From: a virus
Virus record (IMG/VR): IMGVR_UViG_3300021961_008390
Location: 1-30,398 of that record
DNA length: 30,398 nucleotides
Strand: one strand, 5' to 3'
The translations under genes and the position numbers were made by a program. Positions 1 through 8,134 of this stretch are shown here, one piece after another (the first letter of the stretch is position 1; every line of letters begins with the position of its first letter). The notes under the pieces were generated by a model. The model was given only the letters and a program-made list of their open reading frames with translations, searched no databases and had not been told where the DNA came from.

Positions 1-1
1 A

Positions 2-1621
2 GAAGTAACTGTTCCGATGGAAGAGTTAGGAGTAGCTTTAGATCTTCCGTTACTAGAAAAGACTAAAGAAGATATTACAAACGATTTAGAATCGAATAAG
101 AGAATTGTAATCAACAGCATCTTAGCTATTCCAGAAGCAAAGGAATGGGTAGTCGATACAGCACTCTATACTTATCCACCTTCACATAAAGGTAACTGGG
201 CACAGAATTTAATCATGCTTCATTCTCTTCCATTGGAAAGAAGTGAGAAGACTGGGAAGTATTCTCTGACTAAAAAAGCTATCGAAGAGCTAGAAGAGAG
301 TAACGTAAAACAATTCTTGCTAACAGGAGAGTTATCTCTACTGGACGAAATGGAAGTTGTTAGAATCTCTATGCAAATGTGGAAGGAAGAGAACGAAGGA
401 GAGTATCTGAACATTCAGTCTAAAAAACACTTAGGTGAGATTGCATTCAAGTATATGGGAATTAAACCTCTTACTCAGACTAAAAAAGGACAAGATCAAT
501 TCGATATGGATATGTTAGAGGAGTTATCTAAAACATATGAGTGGGCAAATAATCTTAGAACATATAATAAGTTATTGAAGATTAAATCAACTTACATCGA
601 TAGATTCCTAGATGGTCAAGAGGATGGAAGATATTATTTCTATTATAAACAAAATGGTACGGTATCAGGACGATATGGTTCAGATGCTCAACAATTACCA
701 AAGCCTAAAGAAGAAGGAGAAGATACTCCACTACTTGTAAAATATACAAACGTAGTAAGAGAGTTCTTAATTGCAGGAGAAGGAAGAAAGCTAATCGATA
801 ATGACTATACTTCTCTAGAACCTCACTGCTTTGCTTCTGTAGCAGGTGATATTAATCTTCAAGAGATTTTTAACAACGGATGGGATTTCTATTCTACTGT
901 TGCTATTAGAACTGAGAAGCTAGATCAAGACAGAGTTAAATATCCAGATGGTGTTTCACCTGATACTAAATCTCCTATCTTCTTAAAGAAATTAGATCCA
1001 GTAAAAAGAAATCAAGCTAAGGCTTATTCATTAGGAATTGCCTACGGAATGGAAGCATATGCATTGGCAAAGACTCTAGACATATCTCAAAAAGAAGCAG
1101 ACACTTTAGTAGCAGGTTACCTAGATGGTTTTCCTCAATTAAAAGAGTGGAGAGTTAACTCTAGAGAGCAAGTAAAGAGACACGGCTTTATACAAAATAA
1201 AGTAGGACGTATTCGTCACTTACCGAAAGTAAAATTGATCTTTGAAAAGTTTGGAGATCAGGTATTGGATTGGAGATTTAGAAAGAGTCTTGAACAGCAG
1301 TACGGAAAAGATCCTGTAATGCAGATGTATAGAGATTATCGAAATGGATTGAATAACTGCTTGAACTATCAGCTACAGTCCTTAGCGGCGGCGGTTGTAA
1401 ATAGAGCAGCAATTCAAATTAATAGAAAAGCAAAAGAGTTAGGAATAGATGCTAGAGTACAAGCTCAGATTCATGACCAGTTGATCATAAATGTAAGAGA
1501 AGACCAAGCAGAAATGTTCATGCCTTACGTTCAAGAGTTGATGGAATTAACAACACAACTTCCAGGAGTAACTCTAAAAGCACCACCACAAATAGCAAAT
1601 AACTTTGCAGAAGGTCATTAG
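2..1621 (+). CDS. polA: Family A DNA polymerase, C-terminal polymerase domain (5' end outside window)
   Basis: Replicative or repair DNA polymerase of the Pol I type. The frame is open to the left edge (bases 2-16 encode EVTVP, just as Pol I proteins have before the 'ME..G' segment), so the Met at base 17 is probably internal and an N-terminal exonuclease domain may lie upstream. Counting from that Met: template-binding GTVSGRYGS at 214-222; motif A DNDYTSLE at 261-268 with catalytic Asp263 and Glu268; motif B R331-x3-K335-x7-YG (343-344); motif C HDQ at 486-488 with catalytic Asp487. Two oddities: the residue matching E. coli Phe762 is Leu339, and the usual HDE of motif C is HDQ. About 30 extra residues (408-440) sit between motifs B and C. 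The stop is followed by an AT-rich gap that probably holds the promoter of the chaperonin genes. Family assignment is certain; the exact role in replication is inferred. Confidence 0.95.
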   Translation, partial: EVTVPMEELGVALDLPLLEKTKEDITNDLESNKRIVINSILAIPEAKEWVVDTALYTYPPSHKGNWAQNLIMLHSLPLERSEKTGKYSLTKKAIEELEESNVKQFLLTGELSLLDEMEVVRISMQMWKEENEGEYLNIQSKKHLGEIAFKYMGIKPLTQTKKGQDQFDMDMLEELSKTYEWANNLRTYNKLLKIKSTYIDRFLDGQEDGRYYFYYKQNGTVSGRYGSDAQQLPKPKEEGEDTPLLVKYTNVVREFLIAGEGRKLIDNDYTSLEPHCFASVAGDINLQEIFNNGWDFYSTVAIRTEKLDQDRVKYPDGVSPDTKSPIFLKKLDPVKRNQAKAYSLGIAYGMEAYALAKTLDISQKEADTLVAGYLDGFPQLKEWRVNSREQVKRHGFIQNKVGRIRHLPKVKLIFEKFGDQVLDWRFRKSLEQQYGKDPVMQMYRDYRNGLNNCLNYQLQSLAAAVVNRAAIQINRKAKELGIDARVQAQIHDQLIINVREDQAEMFMPYVQELMELTTQLPGVTLKAPPQIANNFAEGH

Positions 1622-1637
1622 AAGTTGTTTCTTTAGA

Positions 1638-1684
1638 TATTTATTCATATATTATTAAAATAAGTTATTAACCAAATCAAGTTT
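1638..1684 (+). promoter_or_regulatory. Possible promoter upstream of groES
   Basis: This 63-base gap between the polymerase and groES is nearly all A/T. It contains TATTTAT (1638-1644) and CATATATTATT just downstream. TATTTAT recurs ahead of 4830, 8135 and 28800, and CATATATTATAG recurs ahead of 6908; all are starts of likely transcription units. No match to a known consensus is claimed; the call rests on recurrence and position only. Confidence 0.3.
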
Positions 1685-3627
<1,943 letters not shown>

Positions 3628-3649
3628 TATTAATTTAAAATAAACAAAA

Positions 3650-3817
3650 ATGAACAAGCAAGAATTATTCGAACAAATCGACGAATTGTATCAGAGTTTT
3701 GTAGCAAGCCATAACGGAACTACTAAAAAATCACAAGCACAAGCAAGAAAGTCTATCGGAGAGGTTAAAAAATTAATCACAGATTATAGAAAAGCTTCAA
3801 CAGCAGAGAGTAAATAG
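3650..3817 (+). CDS. Small histone-H1-like DNA-binding protein (putative)
   Basis: A 55-residue ORF starting at ATG 3650 and ending at TAG 3815-3817. The sequence is helical and Lys/Arg-rich in its second half, with 'SQAQARKSIGEVKKLITDYRK' spacing close to that of the Hc1/histone H1-like proteins common in Bacteroidota (typically 55-65 residues, with a pattern like 'AA..RARK....LK....FRK'). These proteins bind DNA without sequence specificity. It lies 22 bases behind groEL and ends just before the GC-rich island. I infer a nucleoid-type or packaging-related role. The resemblance is by pattern, not by alignment, so an unrelated small basic protein remains possible. Confidence 0.6.
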   Translation: MNKQELFEQIDELYQSFVASHNGTTKKSQAQARKSIGEVKKLITDYRKASTAESK

Positions 3818-3819
3818 GC

Positions 3820-3873
3820 AAGGACCGAGAGGGGAGGGGGCGTTAAAACCTCCTCACCGAAGGTGTCACGCGC
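3820..3873 (+). ncRNA. GC-rich structured element (hairpins, possible pseudoknot)
   Basis: A 54-base stretch with 34 G/C in otherwise AT-rich DNA. Bases 3831-3837 (GGGGAGG) pair with 3849-3855 (CCTCCTC) with one G-U pair, leaving an 11-base loop. Next to it CACC (3855-3858) and GGTG (3862-3865) close a GAA loop. GCGT (3840-3843) in the first loop can pair with ACGC (3868-3871), which would make a pseudoknot. No U-run follows directly, so it is not a standard terminator. It could be a leader regulating the gene at 3898, a 3' stability element for the groEL transcript, or a small RNA. Confidence 0.4.
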
Positions 3874-3897
3874 AAATTTTAACAAATAAACAAACAT

Positions 3898-4248
3898 ATG
3901 ACAATTTTAACATCAATTATTTTAGTGTTAGTTATAGTAGCAGGAACAGCAGGACTTGCATACTATATGCAAAGAGGAACAAAAACAATGTCGGAATTCA
4001 AAGCAGACTTTGACAACAACAAAGAAGCTCAAGAATTAGCAGACCTAGCCAAAGAATTGTACAATAAAGACCTACGTCCTGTTGTAGCAAAGAAAGCTCC
4101 TAAGAAAGAAAAGGTAGCAGAAGTAACACCAGAAACTACACCAGTAGAAGTTAAGGCAGTAGTAGAAGAAGTTAAGAAAGAAACTAAATCAGAGTTTCCA
4201 ATTGACAAGCCTAAGAAAAAAAGAAAATACTACCCTAAGAAAAAATAA
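3898..4248 (+). CDS. Single-pass membrane protein with charged Lys/Glu/Pro tail, unknown function
   Basis: I do not recognise this 116-residue protein. Residues about 3-24 form one strong hydrophobic segment (TILTSIILVLVIVAGTAGLA), which would be an N-terminal membrane anchor or an uncleaved signal. After a short acidic/helical stretch (about 33-58) the rest is low complexity: alternating Lys, Glu, Pro and Val, ending in a strongly basic KKKRKYYPKKK. Such a tail could bind nucleic acid or the inner membrane face. It follows the GC-rich structured element by 24 bases and precedes another small unknown gene by 12 bases, so the two are probably co-transcribed. Confidence 0.75.
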   Translation: MTILTSIILVLVIVAGTAGLAYYMQRGTKTMSEFKADFDNNKEAQELADLAKELYNKDLRPVVAKKAPKKEKVAEVTPETTPVEVKAVVEEVKKETKSEFPIDKPKKKRKYYPKKK

Positions 4249-4260
4249 TACATAAAGTAT

Positions 4261-4536
4261 ATGTCAGACTCAATAAAAAAATATCAAGAGTTACTTGAAG
4301 AAGGTAGAACGTTTACCACTACAACAAATCAGAAAAGTACTATGACCATCATAGAGATACTTCGTGCTTCGGATTGTGCCGGTAATATGAAAACACTTTT
4401 AGAGAGAGCGACAGACATATGCAAAAAAGGTCCAAATCTTTCCCCGGCCACTGTATTTCAAATTGCAGGTGAGGAGGTAAAAGTGGATGAGTTATGTAGT
4501 AAAGAAAAACAAGAACAATGGAACAACCAAGACTAA
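4261..4536 (+). CDS. Small hypothetical protein
   Basis: A 91-residue, soluble, mixed-charge protein that I do not recognise. It has four Cys (in 'SDCAGNM', 'ICKKG' and 'ELCSK') spaced too far apart for a clear zinc ribbon. Helix is likely through residues 28-55. The last 19 bases overlap the next gene (4518) in another frame, which suggests translational coupling with the zinc-ribbon protein. There are no transmembrane segments or signal peptide. Coding is supported by tight packing with its neighbours and codon use like theirs. Confidence 0.7.
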   Translation: MSDSIKKYQELLEEGRTFTTTTNQKSTMTIIEILRASDCAGNMKTLLERATDICKKGPNLSPATVFQIAGEEVKVDELCSKEKQEQWNNQD

Positions 4537-4751
4537 ATTTAACCATCGACCAAACCCTGCCGGTGGAATGCGAGAAGTGTGAATACACTTTCTTTGAAGA
4601 AGCTCTTCACATTAGAAAGGCATCGGGACTTTTAACAGGAACAGGACAAACAACCTACATGCCTATTCCGGTATTCGCGTGCAAGGCTTGCGGCCATGTA
4701 AACACAGAATTTCTTCCAAAGGAATTAAAAGGGTTGAATTCTGAGGAATAA
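4518..4751 (+). CDS. Zinc-ribbon protein of phage type
   Basis: A 77-residue protein with two Cys pairs, C18-x2-C21 and C55-x2-C58, that would hold one zinc ion in a zinc-ribbon fold. The segment 'IRKASGLLTGTGQ' and the run 'PIPVFACKACGHVNTEFLPKE' look like a conserved phage family I have seen in T4-like cyanophage genomes, where it has no proven function; this link is from memory and moderate in strength. The gene overlaps the preceding one by 19 bases and ends 21 bases ahead of a strong terminator, so it closes a transcription unit. A role in binding nucleic acid or as a small assembly factor is possible. Confidence 0.75.
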   Translation: MEQPRLNLTIDQTLPVECEKCEYTFFEEALHIRKASGLLTGTGQTTYMPIPVFACKACGHVNTEFLPKELKGLNSEE

Positions 4752-4772
4752 ATCAGACTCGACTTAAACTTC

Positions 4773-4797
4773 AAAGAGGCCTTGTGCCTCTTTTTTT
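4773..4797 (+). terminator. Intrinsic (Rho-independent) terminator
   Basis: A perfect 8-bp stem, AAAGAGGC (4773-4780) with GCCTCTTT (4786-4793), closes a 5-base loop CTTGT, and a run of seven T (4791-4797) overlaps its 3' side. It ends the small-gene unit and separates it from the lysis module. Confidence 0.9.
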
Positions 4798-4802
4798 ATG
4801 CC

Positions 4803-4829
4803 TATTTATTATAGATCAAAACAGTTACT
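4803..4829 (+). promoter_or_regulatory. Possible promoter of the lysis module
   Basis: The 32 bases between the terminator and the start codon at 4830 must hold the promoter if the lysis genes have their own. They contain TATTTATTATAGATC at 4803-4817, sharing TATTTAT with the regions ahead of 1685, 8135 and 28800. The call rests on position and recurrence only. Confidence 0.35.
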
Positions 4830-5138
4830 ATGAAAAATTTGTTATTACCAATTCGTTATGTACTAACTAACTTAAAAAATTATTTTATGGGATTTTTCAG
4901 TATCTTTAAAAAATCAAATGACTACAACGAAAAAGTTGTAATTGGATTCATGTCGTTCATGGTAATGGTAATTGCTATTATTGTAGACCTAGTAACAGGT
5001 TACATGGGTAAAGCTTTAGAATTAAACGAATACATCTTTGATGCATTCATGTACATCACATTAGGATCATTCCTTCCAGACGTATTAGAGAAATTCGCTG
5101 CAATGAAAAACGGAAACAAATCAAACAACGAAGAATAA
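4830..5138 (+). CDS. Small membrane protein, holin candidate
   Basis: A 102-residue protein with two probable transmembrane helices (about 37-57, VVIGFMSFMVMVIAIIVDLV, and 66-85), a basic N-terminus and a charged C-terminal tail (KNGNKSNNEE). Size, two-helix topology and placement ten bases ahead of the endolysin gene fit a class II holin, which opens the inner membrane at a set time. No specific family was recognised, and a second holin-like protein is encoded just after the endolysin, so this one could instead be an antiholin or another membrane protein of the lysis unit. Confidence 0.6.
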   Translation: MKNLLLPIRYVLTNLKNYFMGFFSIFKKSNDYNEKVVIGFMSFMVMVIAIIVDLVTGYMGKALELNEYIFDAFMYITLGSFLPDVLEKFAAMKNGNKSNNEE

Positions 5139-5148
5139 AAATTAGATT

Positions 5149-5760
5149 ATGAGTTTAAAAAGTTTACAAGAAAAGATCGGAGTAGCTGCAGATGGAGCAT
5201 TCGGTCCTGGAACTATGAAAAAAGCAATGGAGTTCTATAAATTAACTCCAGTAAGAGCTGCACATTTCTTTGCACAAACAGCTCACGAAACAGGAGGGTT
5301 TAAAGCCTTCTCTGAAAACTTAAACTATTCAGCTCAAGGTCTTCAAGGTATCTTTGGAAAATACTTTCCAGGTAACTTGGAAGAGTCTTACGCTAGAAAT
5401 CCTGAAAAAATCGCTAACAGAGTTTACGCATCAAGAATGGGTAACGGAGATGAGAAATCAGGAGACGGTTTTAAATTTAGAGGAAGAGGTGCTCTTCAAT
5501 TAACTGGAAAAGATAACTACGCAGCATTTGCTAAGTATTTAAACAAGCCAGAAATTATGACTAATCCTGACCTAGTAGCTACAACTTATTCATTTGAATC
5601 AGCGATGTTCTTCTTTGACAAAAACAAATTATGGGAAATTTGTGACAAAGGAATCAACGATGCAGCTATCTTAGCTCTTACGAAAAGAATTAACGGTGGT
5701 ACTCACGGGTTAGAAGACAGAAATCAAAAAACTAAAAAGTACTACGAATACGTTAAATAG
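5149..5760 (+). CDS. Endolysin, glycoside hydrolase family 19 (chitinase/lysozyme-like)
   Basis: Cell-wall hydrolase that cuts the glycan strand of peptidoglycan at lysis. It has 203 residues. The N-terminal 30 (LQEKIGVAADGAFGPGT) look like the end of a peptidoglycan-binding repeat. The GH19 core has the general acid Glu47 in 'AHETGGF' and the second catalytic Glu56 in 'FSENLNYSA', followed by 'FKFRGRGALQLTGKDNY' (108-124), typical of phage GH19 enzymes. No signal peptide is seen, so it should need a holin to reach the wall. It sits between two membrane-protein genes that are both holin candidates. Family and lysis role are well supported. Confidence 0.93.
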   Translation: MSLKSLQEKIGVAADGAFGPGTMKKAMEFYKLTPVRAAHFFAQTAHETGGFKAFSENLNYSAQGLQGIFGKYFPGNLEESYARNPEKIANRVYASRMGNGDEKSGDGFKFRGRGALQLTGKDNYAAFAKYLNKPEIMTNPDLVATTYSFESAMFFFDKNKLWEICDKGINDAAILALTKRINGGTHGLEDRNQKTKKYYEYVK

Positions 5761-5771
5761 TAAAATATAAG

Positions 5772-6197
5772 ATGAAAACTTCACTTTTAATTACATTATC
5801 ATTGACAACAGCATGCGCATTTATAGGTTCATACTTTATGAATCTTACCGCCGATAACATCGAACAATACCTTTCAGTAGCATTTGTAATATTTGCTGAT
5901 GGGTTCTTTGGTGTGTGGGCTGGAGTTAAGAGAGAAGGATTCAGAACATATAAAGCATTAAGTGTACTAAAAACATTTGTATTTTGGGTAGTAATGCTTT
6001 CAGCTATATTAACAATAGAAAAAGGATTCACTGGAACATCATGGTTAAGTGAGACAATTATGGCTCCATTCCTGGTATTCCAGTTAATCTCTATTCTAAA
6101 AAATGCCTCAATGGTAGGAGTAGTTAAAAACGAACTACTAACACAAATCCTAGATAAACTAGACAAACATAAAGGAGACAGAGATGTTACAGAATAA
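5772..6197 (+). CDS. Holin-family membrane protein (phage holin 4 / TcdE-like)
   Basis: A 141-residue protein with three or four hydrophobic segments (about 5-23, 34-50, 66-83, 88-106). The arrangement 'D-G-F-F-G-V-W-A-G-V-K' followed by 'VFQLISILKNASMVGV' and a charged C-terminal helix 'LTQILDKLDKHK' fits the phage_holin_4/TcdE pattern, in which the last helix is followed by a conserved 'SI.EN...G' and a cytoplasmic tail. It follows the endolysin by 11 bases and overlaps the next spanin-like gene by 14 bases. The family match is by pattern. It is the stronger of the two holin candidates; the gene at 4830 may then be an antiholin or a partner. Confidence 0.7.
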   Translation: MKTSLLITLSLTTACAFIGSYFMNLTADNIEQYLSVAFVIFADGFFGVWAGVKREGFRTYKALSVLKTFVFWVVMLSAILTIEKGFTGTSWLSETIMAPFLVFQLISILKNASMVGVVKNELLTQILDKLDKHKGDRDVTE

Positions 6198-6537
6198 ACA
6201 AAATATATTACTTATTATTGTAGTTGCATTATTAGGTTATAACATTTTTACTACTAACAGTATTAGAACTGATGTAAAAGGATATGAAAGAAGAATAGAT
6301 TCAGTCCAAACCAAAATAGATTCAGCACAAGTAATAAATAAACAGATCGATGTTAAGATCGATTCAGTAAAGGAGAATGTAGTTGCTATTACGAAAGAAA
6401 TTCACCATATTGATAATACTATAACAATTGTAAAAAAACAAACAGATGAAAAAATTAATACTGTTGATAAGTTTTCTAACGCTGAGCTTGAATTCTTTTT
6501 CACAAACAGATACAACCAAGGTAACACTACCAACTAA
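6184..6537 (+). CDS. Inner-membrane spanin-like protein (i-spanin candidate)
   Basis: A 117-residue protein with one N-terminal transmembrane helix (about 8-24, ILLIIVVALLGYNIF) and a long predicted coiled coil (about 30-100, rich in Ile, Val, Asp, Lys and Gln). This type II topology with a periplasmic coiled coil is that of i-spanins (Rz type), which link the inner and outer membranes in the last step of lysis of Gram-negative hosts. The next gene starts inside it in another frame with a 92-base overlap, as in many Rz/Rz1 pairs. No sequence family is recognised; the call is by topology and context. Confidence 0.65.
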   Translation: MLQNKQNILLIIVVALLGYNIFTTNSIRTDVKGYERRIDSVQTKIDSAQVINKQIDVKIDSVKENVVAITKEIHHIDNTITIVKKQTDEKINTVDKFSNAELEFFFTNRYNQGNTTN

Positions 6538-6844
6538 GGTAGTAAGATTAGCAGCAAAAGATTTAGTTCGCTATGACGGATGTAAGGAAGAATTAAAACT
6601 TACTCAAGACAAAGTAATTAAATTAGAACAAAGAGAAGTACAGAAAGATACTATCATAAGTCTTCTAACTGTTAAAGATAAGAATAATCAGTTCATCATT
6701 ACTCAGAAAGATGTTCAAATTGGAGAGTATAAAGGAATGACTGATGACTTAAAGAAAGAATTAAAGAGTCAAAAGAACAAAACATTCTGGTACAAGGTAC
6801 TAGCTTTTGTAAGCTTAACCACAGCAGTATTCTTTATAAAATAA
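6446..6844 (+). CDS. Exported coiled-coil protein with C-terminal membrane helix (spanin-like)
   Basis: A 132-residue protein with an N-terminal signal peptide (about 1-20, cleavage plausible after 'SFS'), a central helical/coiled region (about 40-110) and a C-terminal hydrophobic helix (about 114-131, WYKVLAFVSLTTAVFFIK). The segment 'LPTKVVRLAAKDLVRYDGCKEELK' resembles proteins often seen beside lysis genes in Flavobacteriia phages. The topology recalls a one-protein u-spanin (outer-membrane N-terminus, inner-membrane C-terminus), but the signal has no lipobox Cys. The reading frame overlaps 6184-6537 by 92 bases. It ends eight bases before a strong terminator. Confidence 0.7.
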   Translation: MKKLILLISFLTLSLNSFSQTDTTKVTLPTKVVRLAAKDLVRYDGCKEELKLTQDKVIKLEQREVQKDTIISLLTVKDKNNQFIITQKDVQIGEYKGMTDDLKKELKSQKNKTFWYKVLAFVSLTTAVFFIK

Positions 6845-6851
6845 TTAAAAT

Positions 6852-6877
6852 AAGGCTTGTTTTTACAGGCCTTTTTT
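6852..6877 (+). terminator. Intrinsic terminator ending the lysis module
   Basis: AAGGCTTGT (6852-6860) pairs with ACAGGCCTT (6865-6873), nine pairs including one G-U, around a TTTT loop, and is followed by a T-run to 6877. It separates the lysis module from the DUF3310/nuclease unit. Confidence 0.9.
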
Positions 6878-6907
6878 CATATATTATAGTTATATAAAAA
6901 TGTTATT
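6878..6907 (+). promoter_or_regulatory. Possible promoter upstream of the DUF3310 gene
   Basis: Directly behind the terminator lies CATATATTATAGTTATATAAA. CATATATTAT also occurs at 1647-1656 ahead of groES. A new transcription unit must start here if the terminator is efficient. No defined consensus is matched. Confidence 0.35.
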
Positions 6908-7177
6908 ATGAACGATAGAGAAGCAATTTTTACTATTGATGGACCAAGTCCAAAGAAAGAACTAGTGAATCACCCTCAACACTACGGAGGAAAAGATAAT
7001 CCCTACGAAGCTATAAAAGTTATTGAAGCCTGGAAGTTAGGTTTCTGTTTAGGAAATACTATCAAGTATATTTCAAGAGCTGGAAAGAAAGACGATACAA
7101 TCCAGGAGCTTGAAAAAGCCTTATGGTATTTAAAAAGAGAAATCAAAAACTTAAAAGATGGCAAAGAAAATTCTTAA
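6908..7177 (+). CDS. DUF3310 phage protein (T7 gp1.7-related domain)
   Basis: An 89-residue protein with the DUF3310 pattern: 'NHPQHYGG' at 21-28, 'YEAIKVIEAW', 'GNTIKYISRAGKKDDT' and 'ELEKALWYLKREI'. The domain is widespread in phages and also occurs in T7 gp1.7, a nucleotide kinase, so a role in phage nucleotide metabolism is plausible but not shown for this short version. The last 20 bases overlap the nuclease gene (7158) in another frame, which suggests coupled translation of the two. Confidence 0.85.
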   Translation: MNDREAIFTIDGPSPKKELVNHPQHYGGKDNPYEAIKVIEAWKLGFCLGNTIKYISRAGKKDDTIQELEKALWYLKREIKNLKDGKENS

Positions 7178-8099
7178 ACAAGTAAGCCTGATAAGAGATT
7201 TTTGTAGACCAGAAATAGACTACTCTATTCAGAAATCAATATCATATAGTCAGACTCTAGCATATAATACTTGCCCACATCAATGGGCATTGAAGTATGT
7301 TAAAGGATTGCAAGAGTATAAGCCATCAATACATACAGTATTCGGTACAGCAGTACACGAAGTGGTACAGGAATGGTTGACAGAACTCTATGACGGAACA
7401 GTAAAGAAGTCAAATGAAATGGACTTCAAACAAATGCTCCAAGAAAAACTATTCACAATCTATGCTCAAGAGAAAGAGAAGTACGGAAAACACTTTTCTA
7501 GTTCTGAGGAGTTATCTGAGTTTCATAATGATGGTGTTGAAATATTAGAGTACGTTCGTAAGAAACGCTCTGTTTACTTCGGTACCAAGTACTACAAGCT
7601 GGTTGGAGTAGAGATTCCTCTTATACATCAAATAACTGAGAATGTTTTCTTCAAAGGATATATTGATATTGTTTTATACGACGAGCAGGATGACAAGTAT
7701 ATCATTTTAGATATTAAAACATCAACCTCAGGATGGAATGATTATGCAAAGAAGGATGATAAAAAGCTAGCACAATTACTTCTATATAAAGAATTCCTAG
7801 CAAGACAGTTTAACATCGATGTTGATAAGGTAGATGTAAAATATTTTATTGTTAAGAGAAAAGTTCCTGCCAATCCAGAGTTTCCGGCAATGGGTAGAAG
7901 AGTTCAAGAGTTTGTTCCTCCTTCAGGAAAGATTAAAAGAGGACAAGCAACAACAGCTCTTACAAAATTTATTGATGATGCTTTTGATAAACAAGGACAG
8001 TACATCGATAAGGAGTATGAGAAGAAGCCTTCCAAGTCAAATTGTATGTTCTGTGAATATAAAGGAACAGAGCATTGCCATGCAGGTGTTTTAGTATAA
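7158..8099 (+). CDS. PD-(D/E)XK nuclease, Cas4/RecB-like with predicted Fe-S cluster
   Basis: DNA exonuclease of the RecB/Cas4 superfamily, 313 residues. Visible motifs: His67 in 'GTAVHEVVQ', Asp170 in 'FKGYIDIVL', the core 'ILDIKTS' with Asp185 and Lys187, and 'QLLLYKEF' (motif QxxxY, 206-213). One Cys near the N-terminus (Cys39 in 'YNTCPHQWA') and three at the C-terminus (Cys296, Cys299, Cys307 in 'CMFCEYKGTEHC') match the C...C-x2-C-x(5-8)-C layout that binds a 4Fe-4S cluster in Cas4 and AddB. No Cas1, Cas2 or repeat array is nearby, so a CRISPR role is not supported; recombination, end processing or degradation of host DNA is more likely. Confidence 0.9.
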   Translation: MAKKILKQVSLIRDFCRPEIDYSIQKSISYSQTLAYNTCPHQWALKYVKGLQEYKPSIHTVFGTAVHEVVQEWLTELYDGTVKKSNEMDFKQMLQEKLFTIYAQEKEKYGKHFSSSEELSEFHNDGVEILEYVRKKRSVYFGTKYYKLVGVEIPLIHQITENVFFKGYIDIVLYDEQDDKYIILDIKTSTSGWNDYAKKDDKKLAQLLLYKEFLARQFNIDVDKVDVKYFIVKRKVPANPEFPAMGRRVQEFVPPSGKIKRGQATTALTKFIDDAFDKQGQYIDKEYEKKPSKSNCMFCEYKGTEHCHAGVLV

Positions 8100-8104
8100 G
8101 GGTA

Positions 8105-8134
8105 TATTTATATATAAATATAATTATATAAACT
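8105..8134 (+). promoter_or_regulatory. AT-only possible promoter ahead of 8135
   Basis: The 35 bases ahead of ATG 8135 are nearly pure A/T. They hold TATTTAT (8105-8111) shared with three other unit starts, and TATAAATA (8113-8120), which equals the T4 late promoter octamer. In DNA this AT-rich the octamer could be chance. Confidence 0.35.

Noticed and set aside
220-414. Minus-strand open frames such as this one, 2595-2984 and 5753-6166
   Set aside because: Each lies inside a well-supported + strand gene and shows no domain; they are complements of the real reading frames.
3820-3873. Intrinsic terminator after the histone-like gene
   Set aside because: Stable hairpins are present but no T-run follows the stems directly.
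7849-8094. A second + strand frame inside the nuclease gene
   Set aside because: It lies wholly within the PD-(D/E)XK gene, which covers this stretch with its conserved C-terminal Cys cluster; the second frame has no motif.
7158-8099. CRISPR-associated Cas4
   Set aside because: No Cas1, Cas2 or repeat-spacer array in the window; similar nucleases are common in phages as recombination enzymes.
8113-8120. TATAAATA as a T4-type late promoter
   Set aside because: An exact match, but the gap is almost only A and T, and the same octamer was not seen ahead of the other likely units.
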